DNA of 18,156 nucleotides from Bacteroidales bacterium (GTDB taxonomy: Bacteria; Bacteroidota; Bacteroidia; Bacteroidales; VadinHA17), in contig JAOZKQ010000014.1 in assembly GCA_029935275.1 (NCBI GenBank), positions 1-18,156 on the forward strand, given 5' to 3'. Under the pieces are notes generated by a model. That model was not told where the DNA came from. It saw nothing but the letters and a program-made list of their open reading frames with translations, and made no database searches. Position 1 is the stretch's first letter; every line of letters starts with the position of its first letter. A program made the translations under genes and the position numbers. This document shows positions 7,801 to 17,800 of the stretch, in pieces.

Positions 7801-8864
7801 TTAATCTTGATTATGTAAAATCCGTTGAATATTCATCCACTTACTATACTGAAACAGGTTGGTTTGGAAATCTTACCTCCTTCCCGCAAAATCAGATGAT
7901 AAAATTCCGCAAAAATGCACCAGAAAACCTGGTTATACAGGGAAAAGAGATTAATCCAGCCATAACTCCCGTTACACTTAGCCCCGGTTGGAACAATATC
8001 GCTTATCTTTTAAAGTCAGACGCAACTATAAATTCTGCTATCGAAACTACCTCCATCCCCACAGGTGATGTTCTGTTAAAAGGACTCAATGGCTCTGCGA
8101 TATATTATGAAGGATCCGGTTGGGCAGGTGAATTGGATACTCTCAGGGTTTTTTACGGCTATAAATTAAATATACAGTCTGCTGGAAATTTGTATTACAA
8201 TACTTCAACAACAGCCCCCAAAAGCCTTGTGACTACTAAATTTAGCCGGAAACAAATGCTTCAAAATTACAAACTGCATCCTGAAAACTTTGAGTTTTCA
8301 TCCACACTGATAGCAGAAGCGGTAAATACTGAGGGTCATAATTATTTACATACCGGTGACCTGATATCTGCCTGGTACGAGAATGAATGCAGGGGAGTTT
8401 CAGAGGCCAGATATATCCCGGCTCTTGAAAGGTATATTTTTATTCTGAGTTATTACTCAAACAATGAGGGGGAAGATATCACATTTAAAATTAAGCCCTA
8501 TTCAGGTGATGAAAGTTACAGTTCAGACTTTCAGTTAAGTTTCCATCCGGACGATATCACAGGAAAGGCTTATCAGCCTGTGCAAATAACCCTGGATATT
8601 GTCAGTTCAAACGCTGCGGATTTAAGTAAAAATAAGCTCTACATCTATCCAAACCCTGTAAATGAACAGCTCACCGTCACAGCCACAGAGATCATTAAAA
8701 TGATTGCATTGTACAACCTTACAGGCAAAGAGGTGAGGCATTTCAATCCCAAGGATAAATCAGTCATTATTTCAATGCAAGATTTAGCTCCAGGAATATA
8801 TACAATTAAAATAGAGACAATAAACGAGGTGATTATCCGGAAAATAATCAGGGCTTCATATTAA
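4872..8864 (+). CDS. Triple-cohesin, PKD-repeat, T9SS-exported scaffold-like protein
   Basis: 1330 residues. Seen: a signal peptide (hydrophobic residues 9-22, likely cut after Gly28 in LAG-Q). Cohesin-like domains lie at about 33-162, 241-365 and 445-568, separated by two BIG2-like Ig linkers (about 168-239 and 367-442). Three PKD/K319L-type domains (about 574-663, 667-757, 759-850) each start P-V/I-A-x-A-G. A DUF5018-like sandwich follows (about 853-941), with 'VPYGSDI' and 'AEDGINSKLWKVEV'. Next come a duplicated GWN domain (GWNWIS at 952, GWNNIA at 1039), a domain with GDLISAW...CRG (about 1133-1241), and a typical T9SS sorting domain (about 1256-1330). Known: cohesins are the receptors of dockerins. 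Inferred: the product is a surface scaffold able to hold up to three dockerin-bearing partners, the obvious one being the protein encoded just upstream. An in-frame TGA at 4839-4841 supports the ATG at 4872. No enzyme domain is visible. Confidence 0.95.
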   Translation: MNKSGHYELFLAGFFLIFFSIWGGNLAGQTTAIGFSISNVTITEKDTFTVSINADSLLTGRSVFGYKFYISYSPTYFEFKEIEGTNSILTSWGEPTLNSSNEGTLIMAGAGATPLTGNGEMIYLKFISKRSGNAYISFNTSESYLNERNPSSVFTNGYITASARSYPNISPDYRQLFVGEEVQMSVSGGQGPYVYTVENPSVAIISNENTVKAIAPGTTKVYVTDANDEVSYTTGLVDIRAIKINLEEVSTWPADTFYIPVKLEIASGNTVYSGLFDLSYDSGLTGLSGDILPGDFPLIIESNATGSKVKVSFASTSGITGNGILCYLAFRANTSGSRQVHFENMRFNESLLAYATKSTYYITVNSLPVLSFSPNSGTLMWGKTIKINVSNGTAPYIYTVSDPSLASIDAQGNLTAISGGQITVTATDAHGAVKTSGVFTITDSKITINPTDGVLDGETRVPIISSKLPTGKAIYGFKGNIIFDDSHLDFIRIDPPNGGTLVQSSLSGNSIQIAGASGEGISSGVIGFLVFKIKNTLPLDGRADLTLISFSGNENNLYSSLESGNVHRVEQVSYRPIANAGSDFSLQEGKAGHLDGTGSYDNDGDPITYLWRASDGFILNDSTSPAPEFTAPFVSENTTFTITLIVSDGTNESDPSEVKITVLQINHPPVADAGENLNYVEGSSVSLDGSNSFDPDSDAISFKWISLDGIILFNNTSAYPSFILPQVTTNTNYRFTLVVNDAAVNSPTDTVIITAVQVNKKPVAFAGGDFNLNENEQGTLDGSLSYDDENAPLTYLWTAPPEVTLSSKTIAKPQFTAPAVHLDSVMVFSLVVNDGTRNSNPDEIKVTVLNIDSLSNEALIDSVIMNGLDSFAIDTTNAIVKLYVPYGSDIRLLAPDFTISPMASLNPAGGSLHDFSTPVYYSVMAEDGINSKLWKVEVFSPERSISRQLNSGWNWISLNVQPEDMSISNLFSSLVLVNLDYVKSVEYSSTYYTETGWFGNLTSFPQNQMIKFRKNAPENLVIQGKEINPAITPVTLSPGWNNIAYLLKSDATINSAIETTSIPTGDVLLKGLNGSAIYYEGSGWAGELDTLRVFYGYKLNIQSAGNLYYNTSTTAPKSLVTTKFSRKQMLQNYKLHPENFEFSSTLIAEAVNTEGHNYLHTGDLISAWYENECRGVSEARYIPALERYIFILSYYSNNEGEDITFKIKPYSGDESYSSDFQLSFHPDDITGKAYQPVQITLDIVSSNAADLSKNKLYIYPNPVNEQLTVTATEIIKMIALYNLTGKEVRHFNPKDKSVIISMQDLAPGIYTIKIETINEVIIRKIIRASY
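4968..6575 (+). repeat. Cohesin-BIG2-cohesin-BIG2-cohesin array in protein 2 (residues 33-568)
   Basis: This is a composite protein-level repeat of about 205 residues. The unit is a cohesin-like sandwich followed by a short Ig-like linker; it occurs twice and is followed by a third cohesin without a linker. Cohesin strands recognisable in each copy are: a first I-x-I strand, a V-P-V/I or T-V-S-I strand, an aromatic-G-F/Y-x-F/D-L/I-x-Y/F-D/S strand, a V/I-x-x-A-x-A/S-G strand with a GNG or SGV turn, and I/L-x-x-L-x-F. The two linkers share G-x-x-P-Y-x-Y-T-V-x-x-P-S-x-A and a later I-A/S-x-G-x-T. The cohesin call rests on this pattern and would be settled by a profile search. Confidence 0.7.
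6591..7421 (+). repeat. Three tandem PKD/K319L-type domains in protein 2 (residues 574-850)
   Basis: Three copies of about 90 residues each have P-x-A-x-A-G near the start, L-D-G-x-x-S-x-D-x-x-x-D/N in the middle, a Y/K-x-W strand, and a closing V-S/N-D strand. These Ig-like sandwiches are common spacers in secreted Bacteroidota proteins and would hold the cohesins away from the membrane-proximal C-terminus. A fourth copy of the same type sits near the end of protein 3 (residues 2867-2956), a sign of shared ancestry within the cluster. Confidence 0.8.
8637..8861 (+). other. T9SS C-terminal sorting domain of protein 2 (residues 1256-1330)
   Basis: Typical type A Por secretion tail: LYIYPNPVNEQL at the start, ALYNLTGKEV in the middle, LAPGIYTIKI before the end and a basic last strand RKIIRAS. 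Proteins with this tail cross the outer membrane through the type IX translocon. The tail is then removed and the protein is commonly attached to the surface or released. Confidence 0.9.
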
Positions 8865-8883
8865 CATCATAAAAAATTAAAAA

Positions 8884-11800
8884 ATGAAGAAGCGGATCAC
8901 TAAAAATGATGCATTTTCAGCAAATCATTCATTGACAGGATGGAACAAAAACCTGCAGGCTTCCCTAATGGCCTTTGTTTTCATTTTGATAAACCTTTCA
9001 TTTCAGGCAAATGCCCAGTTTCATCTTCCGGCAATACCATCAAATACACAATTTTCAAACCAGTTTGAATACAGTGCCGAGTATATTTACCGGGTTAAGT
9101 CAGGAAGTGATTATCTTGAAGACGGCGCTATTCTTGCTTATGTTGACGGACAGCTTCGGGGAGCACAGACAGCCTCCGTTCTCTTTCCACCCACAGGAAT
9201 TCATGAATACAAGATTCGTGTTTTTAGTAATACAAATTCCGGAGATCAAATCAGCTTTCGTTATTATGATGTTTTTCACGAGAAAGTTTATGAAATAACT
9301 GAAAGTGAAATTTTTACGGCAGATAAGGTGCCGGATTATTATCAGCCGGCAATACTTAATGCCTTTTGTGGACCTACAGAAAAAGCAACTGGACTACTTC
9401 CTGAAGATCTTGCGAAAAATCAAAATGCCACACTTGATTTGTTCTGGCAACCTTCTCAAAATACCACGCATTACATCTTATACTTATGGCAGGATGGAGA
9501 TCCGGAACCTGCAACCGCTTACCGCGATAATATAACAGGAACCTCCACAAGGGTAAATAATCTTACCTATGGTAAAACTTATCACTGGTATATTGTGTCT
9601 GCTAATCAATGCGGCAAAGAAATTAGTAACACTCAATCTTTTACAGTAAGAAATCTTCCTGATCTTATTATTTCACAGATGAGTTCTCCCGATACAGTTC
9701 TTTCAGGAGCCTCTTTGGAATTAAGCTATACCATAAAAAACCAGGGTCTGGGTTCCAGTACCGGTTCTTCCTGGTTTGATGCAGTATTTATATCAGATGA
9801 TGCCATTCTCTCCGGTGATGATCATTTATTGGGCCAGTTTGAAAACAAGCGTCACCTTGAACCTGACAGCAGTTATACTCAGTCTGTAACCATTACACTT
9901 CCTGCAGATAATACCGGAAGTTATTATTTGATAACCAGAACAAATCAGACTAACAATATGATGGAATCTGATCAGGGAAACAATATTATTCAACAGCCCT
10001 CTCAAATGTTTATTAAATTAAAACCTTTACCGGATATCAGGGTAACAGATATATCTTCTGGTAAAATCACCCTGCAACCTACCGACACATTTGATATTTC
10101 GTGGAACATAGAGAATATTGGAGATGCACCGGCAACAGGTGGCTGGACTGAAAAAATTTCGATCGTATCCCTTTCAGGAGCCCGTTTTAATCTGGCGGGA
10201 ACCCCTCAATATACCGACGTTTTGAATAATGGCAGCTTGATCTCCAGAACTTATCAGTTCGTCCTTCCGGAGATTCTCAGCTTTTCAGGTGAGGCATATA
10301 TCGAAGTAGAATTAGTTCCTTCGGATGAATTAATAGAATATCCCGGAAATGAAGCAAATAATAAGGCAACTTCTCCGGGCAGGGTAACTGTAACCAACAG
10401 GCTGTATCTGACAATTCCCGGCCCTGTAAAAGAAAATTATACAGGCGATGTTCGTTGTTATGCTACCAGAAGCGGAAATTTTACCGATGAACTATCTGTA
10501 AGCCTTTCTGCCTCATTGCCGGGGCAAATCAATTTTCCCCCTACCATTACCATTCCTGCACGGAATTCTTCTATTGTATTTAATATAACACCCATAGATA
10601 ATTCTCAGCTGGATGGAACCAGAGGAATTACTGTTACTGCTTCTGCATCGGGATTTTCACCTGTTTCAGAAAAATTAAATATTCTGGATGATGAAATACC
10701 TTCCATTTCATTAGTTTTCAACAAGGATACTGTTTCAGAAGGAGACAAACTGTTGCTGACCTTATCCAGTGATCTGGCCATTCAGGATCCTATGACTCTC
10801 TACCTTTCAAGCAACCGTTCTTACCAATGGACTTTCCCTGATAAGGTGGATATTGAACCAAATCAAACTTCCGTAACAATTGAAGTGATGGTAAGTGAGA
10901 ATACCATTGCAGAGCTTAATGAAGAAGCTTCAATTACTGCAAGATCTGAAGGAATGATCCCGGGAACAACAACAGCCTATATAACAGATAATGATATCCC
11001 TGTGATTGAACTGGAGATTCTTACAGATACCATTTCTGAAGGAGCCGGATCCTATGCCACATGGGGGGTGATTCGTCGTACAGAAAACACCACTTGCCTG
11101 GTAAAAGTAAATCTGTCGGCAAGTCCGTCCAATGCTTTGTTTTTTCCATCTTCAGTAACTCTAGATAAAGACGTCACTCAAAAACAATTTAATATTGGTG
11201 TGATTGATAACGCACAGGTAGATGGTTTTCGTAATATTGAAATTTCAGGAGCAATTTACATTTCATCGTGCAATTGCAATACAACCCCCGATAATGGCGG
11301 AGTGGTAAAATCAATCTTGACAATTGTTGACAACGACGGATCTTCATTATCAGTAACCATTGACCCGGCATCTCTTAAAGAAGGTATATCCAATGCAGGA
11401 ACCATGTCAATTTTCCGAAACACTTCTACGGAAATACCGCTGGAAGTAAACCTTTCCAGCAATGACACCAGTGAGATATCATTACCAGAAACTGTCACAA
11501 TTCCTGCCGGAGAGGCTACAATCCAGGTTCCAATTGACACAAAAGACGACCATATTGATGATGGAAACCAGATGGTTACGCTTCAGGCAAATGCAACCGG
11601 GTTCTCTCCGGGAATGGCCTGGGTGTATGTTACTGATATTAACAAACCTGACCTGGTAATGACAGATATTGAGCTATCCAAAGACTCAGCTGTGGCCAAT
11701 AGTCAGATAGAGGTACATGCAATGATCATGAACAATGGTTACGGAACGGCTCCCTCAGGTGTAAAAGTAAAATTATATCTATCTAAAGATGACAGGATTG

Positions 11801-14800
11801 ATGAAAAAGATTCGGTTATTTTTGAAAGCAGTTTTCCCGACCCCATACCCATGAGTCAATCTGCAGCTTACCTGGAATTGCTTACTGTACCATCAATTGC
11901 AGGGGATTATTACATCCTGGCAAAAGTAAATCCAGAATTGACAATCTCTGAGCTATTATACATAAATAATGAGTCTGGTTCAGTTCCGCTGAGAATCTTG
12001 CCCAGTTATAACGGAGTGGCTATGACTGATGTGGATGTCCTTACAGAACCAGCGCCGGTTTCTATTCATGGACTGGCCACACTGATTGACGGGAACCCAG
12101 CACCAAATGCCGACCTGGATATTTATATTATTTCAGATGGAATCAGAAGAGTTCTTGAGGTAAGTACAGATGAATCCGGAAACTTTAGTACTAGCTTTGA
12201 GCCCAATAGTTATGAGTCAGGGCATTATTCAATCGGAGCATGTTTCCCGGGACAGGATATGAATGAAGAACAGGATGCTTTTGACATTCTTGGAATGGAG
12301 CGTGTTTCGAAAGATTATTTTATATGGAACATTAAAAAAGATGTCCCTGTTACAGGAACAATCAAAATTCAGAACAGAAGTAACATCCCTCTGCATGACA
12401 TTAGTTTTAGTTCTGATAATTTACCAAACGGATGCCAGTTAAGAATTGATACAATCTCCATCCTGCCTGGGTCAGGAATTGCCGAATTTAATTACACTGT
12501 CGAAGGGCTTGAAAATACAGCTGGAGTTAATTATATTGAATTTCCTGTTATTGTAAGCTCCTCTGGAGGGGTCTCTTTCGAATTTACAGGATATTATTAC
12601 TGTCAGTCACTGGAAAGCCATCTGGAATGCAAGCCTGCTAGTATAAATACAACAATGACAAAGGGGAAATCCCGCTATTTTAATTTGCAAGTCGTTAATA
12701 TCGGTGCAGGGGAAACCGGTCATTTAAGTATTGAGCTTCCTAAAATTGACTGGATGTCACTTGTAAGTGTGGATACACTGGGAACCTTATTATCGGGTGA
12801 TACTTTGAATATCACTTTAATGTTTATGCCCAATAATGATATTCCCCTGAACGCACCTATGTCAGGAAGAATGGTAGTTCACATTACCAATGGTGATGAC
12901 CTGATCATCCCATATCAGGTGGAAATGGTATCTGAAGCAACCGGTTCTTTGCGTGTGGATGTAGTTGACGAATACACTTATTTCACTGAAGATGCGCCCC
13001 ATGTGAGTGGCGCCCATGTAGTTATCCGGCACCCCTATAGCGGTATGGTCATGGCGGAGGGATTTACAGATACTAACGGGATTTTTGAAGTTGAAAATTT
13101 AGCCGAAGGATCCTATAAAATGACGGTGGAGGTGGATAAACATGAGGGATACCAGAATATTATCATGATTGATCCGGGCCGGGTCAATGAGCAATCCGTA
13201 TTTCTGAGTTTTCAGGCCATCACTTATACATGGGAGGTCGTTCCTACGGAAATTGAAGATGAATATCAGATAGATCTGGTCATGGAATACGAGACCAATG
13301 TCCCTGCACCTGTGGTAATTATTGAAATGCCTGAGGAAATGCCTGAACTATTAGGTGATGAGACCTATACTTTCTTGGTAACCCTGACCAATAAGGGATT
13401 GATAACCGCTGAGGATGTAGAACTCAGGTTCCCCCAGGATGATCCTGAATATGAATGGATTTTTAATTTCCCGAAGATTGATCTTTTGGCTCAGCAAGCC
13501 ATCCAGGTTCCTGTTGTTATGCGAATTAAAAGCTCAAATAAGTCTGCTCATATTTCCCAACAAACCAATATTGGCAGTCCCCTGGATATTGAAAAATCTC
13601 AATATTCACAAAACGGGTTGAAATCAGGTGGAGGCTGTACAGATTATGCTATTACAATTTATGGATTTGAATGTGGTCTGGACCAACGTTGGCATACAAC
13701 TTCTCACTCATTTACGTTTTCTGGCAGATATTGTCCGCAACCCGGAACAGATCTTCCTGATTTTGGTGGAGGCACAGGACCAGGAGGTGGAGCATATACA
13801 GGTGGTTATGCCGGAGCAAATAGACCTTTTGTAGCCATGTCAACAACTGGTTGTGATCCATGTCTTATTGCTGTAGCCGGTGCGGGTGTAGCATGTTATG
13901 GAGGTGCAGCTGCGGGTGCTATGTTCTGTATCTTCTCATTTGCTGATGGTGATTTTTTTAGTTGGAGCGCATTAGCAGATGCGATAACTTGTATTCCAAA
14001 AAGAGTATATGGTTGTCCTGCAAATGTAGCATCTGCATTTATAACATGTTATGCAGCTCCACCCTGGGGACATTCTTCTCTAAAGAATTCCTCATCCCTA
14101 TTCCATTTGGAAAATATGAATCTAAAAAATGCTCCCCCGATCATGTTACAAGCTGTATATGATCTGGAACATGTTGAATACTATGATTCTTTACTTGGTG
14201 CATATTATACTGAATATTTTGGCAACCTGGATTGGGAATCGAAAGAAAGTATTGGAGATTTTGTTTCAATAATTGATTCAATTGTAAAAGGTAAACTTAC
14301 TTTCGATACTCAGTTTGCTGATGTTATAAAAGAGTATATGTCAGGGACAGACATCTCTGAAGACGAAATCAATGTTTTTTTGAATCGCTGGAATAATTCC
14401 ATGGAAGCCTGGAATAAAGGGATTTACTCACCAAACAGTGAATTTCCTGATATTATAGATCATACGCGAATTGACTATTTTCTTTCTGAAATGAATACAA
14501 TGTACGAATATGCCTTGTCTCAGGGATATGAATCAGTTTCAGACATGTACATTAAAGCATATAAAACGCTTAAAGAAGAAGCCGAAGGTGGAAGATCCTC
14601 GGTATGTGCCTCAGTCTCTATTAAAATATCCCAGAAACTGGTAATGACCCGGGAAGCTTTTGAAGGAACACTGACGATTTTCAACGGAAATGAGACTACA
14701 GCCATGAGTGAGATCAAATTAAATCTCGAAATAAGAAACGCAGCAGGTGAATTATGTAATGACTTGTTCCAGATTGATACCAAAGCGCTGGATATCCTTA

Positions 14801-17800
14801 CCGGCATTGATGGATCAGGCTCACTGGGTGCGAACCAGAAAGGAAGTGCCACTGTGTTATTTATTCCGGAAAAAGGGGCGGCCCCGGAATTACCTGTTAG
14901 CTACTCCTTCGGAGGTTCATTCTCATATCTTGATCCTTTTACCAATGAAACGGTTACCAAACCATTATATCCTGTAACTTTACAGGTGAACCCATCACCT
15001 GACCTGTTTTTGCACTATTTTATGCAAAGGGATATTCTGGGAGATGATGCTTTAACCGAAGGTATTATTGAACCTATAGTTCCAGCTGAACTGGCGGTTA
15101 TGATCGTAAATAATGGTTACGGAACAGCAAAAAGCGTACGGATAGAATCAGCTCAACCGGAAATCATCGATAATGAAAAAGGACTGGCTATTCACTTTGC
15201 CCTGATTGGTTCCAATCTGAACGGTCAACCACGCAACTTAGGATTAACAAATATCAATTTTGGGAACATTGCACCCAAAACCTCATCCATTGGCCAGTGG
15301 TGGTTTACCAGCGATCTGCTTGGCCACTTTGTAAATTACAAAACCAATGTGACCCATCTCGACAGCAGGGGAAACCCGGATTTAAGCCTGATAAGTGGTG
15401 CTGAACTCCATGAACTGATCAGAAGTATTCGTGTTTACGGCGATACTGATGATGGAATAAATGACTTCCTTGTAAACGTAGTACAGGATGCTCAGGAACA
15501 ACCGGATGCTATCTATATGTCGCAGGGTGACATTGTACTGGATGTTTCAGGAGCTGATGCCGGTTTGTTTGACGGAACCATTCAATCTACGGACTTTATG
15601 AACACTTTGACCATTACGGCCTCAAAAATCGGATGGAACTATATCAAACTTTCTGATCCCGGACATGGAAAATATGAAATAGTTAGCGTTACAAGAAACT
15701 TTGATCATCAGGAAATTCCTATTGACAATTCCTGGCTGACATATGTAACTCTACCGGACGGAAAAGAACCGGTCTATGAAAATAAATTCCATTTTGTTGA
15801 CTTCTTTAAAGATCCCGGAGAACAGGAATATACCATTGCATGGAAATTAAAAGATTCCAATCCACCGGCCATAATTAGCATTGAAGGAACGCCTCAATCA
15901 GTTGTAACCCAACAGGTGACTTCTGTAACTGTCAAATTCAATAAAGAAATTGATCCGGCAACATTCACCTGGGAAGATATGATGCTAAGATTACAGGGAG
16001 GCGATAATATCATGAATTCTTCGGTGGTTATTACTAAAATTGATAGTGTTACTTACTCTGTTGATCTTTCTGCTCTTACTACCGGGAACGGATTTTACAT
16101 GCTCACGGTTCAGGCAGCAGAGATTGCAGATATGGGAGGAACTTTTGGTAAAGTTGGGAAGCAGGCCTCCTGGACCCAATTTATGAGTGTACCTGCCGTA
16201 GAAGAAATTATAGGTTTACCGGAAAACAATACGGAATCATTGTTTGATTATATACTGGTCCGGTTTAACCTGCCGATTGATGTCAATACATTAACATCCT
16301 CACGCTTTGTTCTACTGAAAGATGGTAATCCTGTAAATGGCACTCTATCCATCACATTAATGGATACCGAAGCCAGGTTGTTCCGGTTATCCGGATTTAC
16401 TTCTCTGATGGACAGCGACGGAATATATACCCTGACAGTAGATCTGCCCAACATTGCTACCATTAACGGAGAAAAAGGCTTAATTCAGCAGTCCTTTGAA
16501 TGGACCATTGACACAACTCCTCCGGAAATTGTCTCCTTTACTAAAGTTACAGAAGGAGGGTTTGACAATCAACATGCTACTGGTATGGAGATTGTCTTCA
16601 GTGAAGATGTTTCAGGCCTTGACCTCGCTTCTCTCGAACTCTGGAAGGATGGTCTGCAACAACCTTTGTCCCAGGTTCATATTGACTCACTGGCCAATCA
16701 TGTATATCAGCTTTCACAGTTCAGGTTACTGACGTATTATCCCGGAACATACACCCTTACGGTTAACATGAACCATGTTCTAGATAAAACAGGGATCAGC
16801 GGGACAGGAATAAGAGAATATCAGTGGATAGTTGACCGCACTCAGCCTAACCCGGTAGAAAACCTCAGGATAACTCCCGACCTGGGCTTTTCTGATAATG
16901 ATGGTATCACATCCAAGCGGTCAATAACAGCCATTATGGATGTGGTTGATCCCGGCACCAGTATTGAGTTGTATAAAAATGACTTTGGAATACTTACATT
17001 GCTGGCTGACAGCTCCAATGTTGTGGCAGGAGAGCTTTTCCTTCCGGTAATAATTCCTTCCCCCGGAAATATCTTGCTGGAAGTTCATTGCGTGGATAGC
17101 AACCAAAACTTCAGTATTACTCAATTGCCTGTAGTAATTGATGAGTCAGCATTACTGGCTTCCTGGAAAGAAGTTCCACAAGAACCGGCTAAGACTCAGC
17201 CTGCTTCAATAAGCATTGAATTTTCAGAGAAAATTCTGGAATCATCTCTCGAAAAGAGTATGTTTACACTCCGGTTAAAAGGAAAATCTCTGGATATAAG
17301 TGATTTAACAATTCAGATAGTTTCAGACACTTTGTTCACAATTTCCGGTTTTGAAAACCTTGAATACAGGCCCGGTAATTACACTCTTAATATCGATCTG
17401 AGAAAAATACATAAGTATCTGAGCGGACTTCCGGGTACCTATGTTTCTTCTGCTAACTGGACTCTCCTTGATCTAAATACAGCACCTGAAGCATATGCCG
17501 GTGAGAATTTCAAGATTCTTTTGGGAGAAACATATCAACTTGATGCATCAGGCTCTTTCGACCCGAACAATGATAATCTGGATTACCAGTGGTTCCCTCC
17601 GGAAGGAATTGCATTGGATGATGTCTATAGTGCAAATCCTAGTTTTACCGTACCTGAGGATACCAATGCAGCTGTATTCACATTTATCCTTTGGGTAAGT
17701 GATGGTCAGCTTAGCAGTACTGACAAGGTAAATGCATACTTATCAAATGCTTCTAAATCCAGTGAACCTGTGGATGATTCCAGGATAATCCTATATCCAA

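Noticed and set aside
14520..14852. 110-codon open frame on the - strand inside gene 3
   Set aside because: It overlaps conserved parts of the giant protein in the opposite sense and has Ser-rich, shadow-like composition without domain features.
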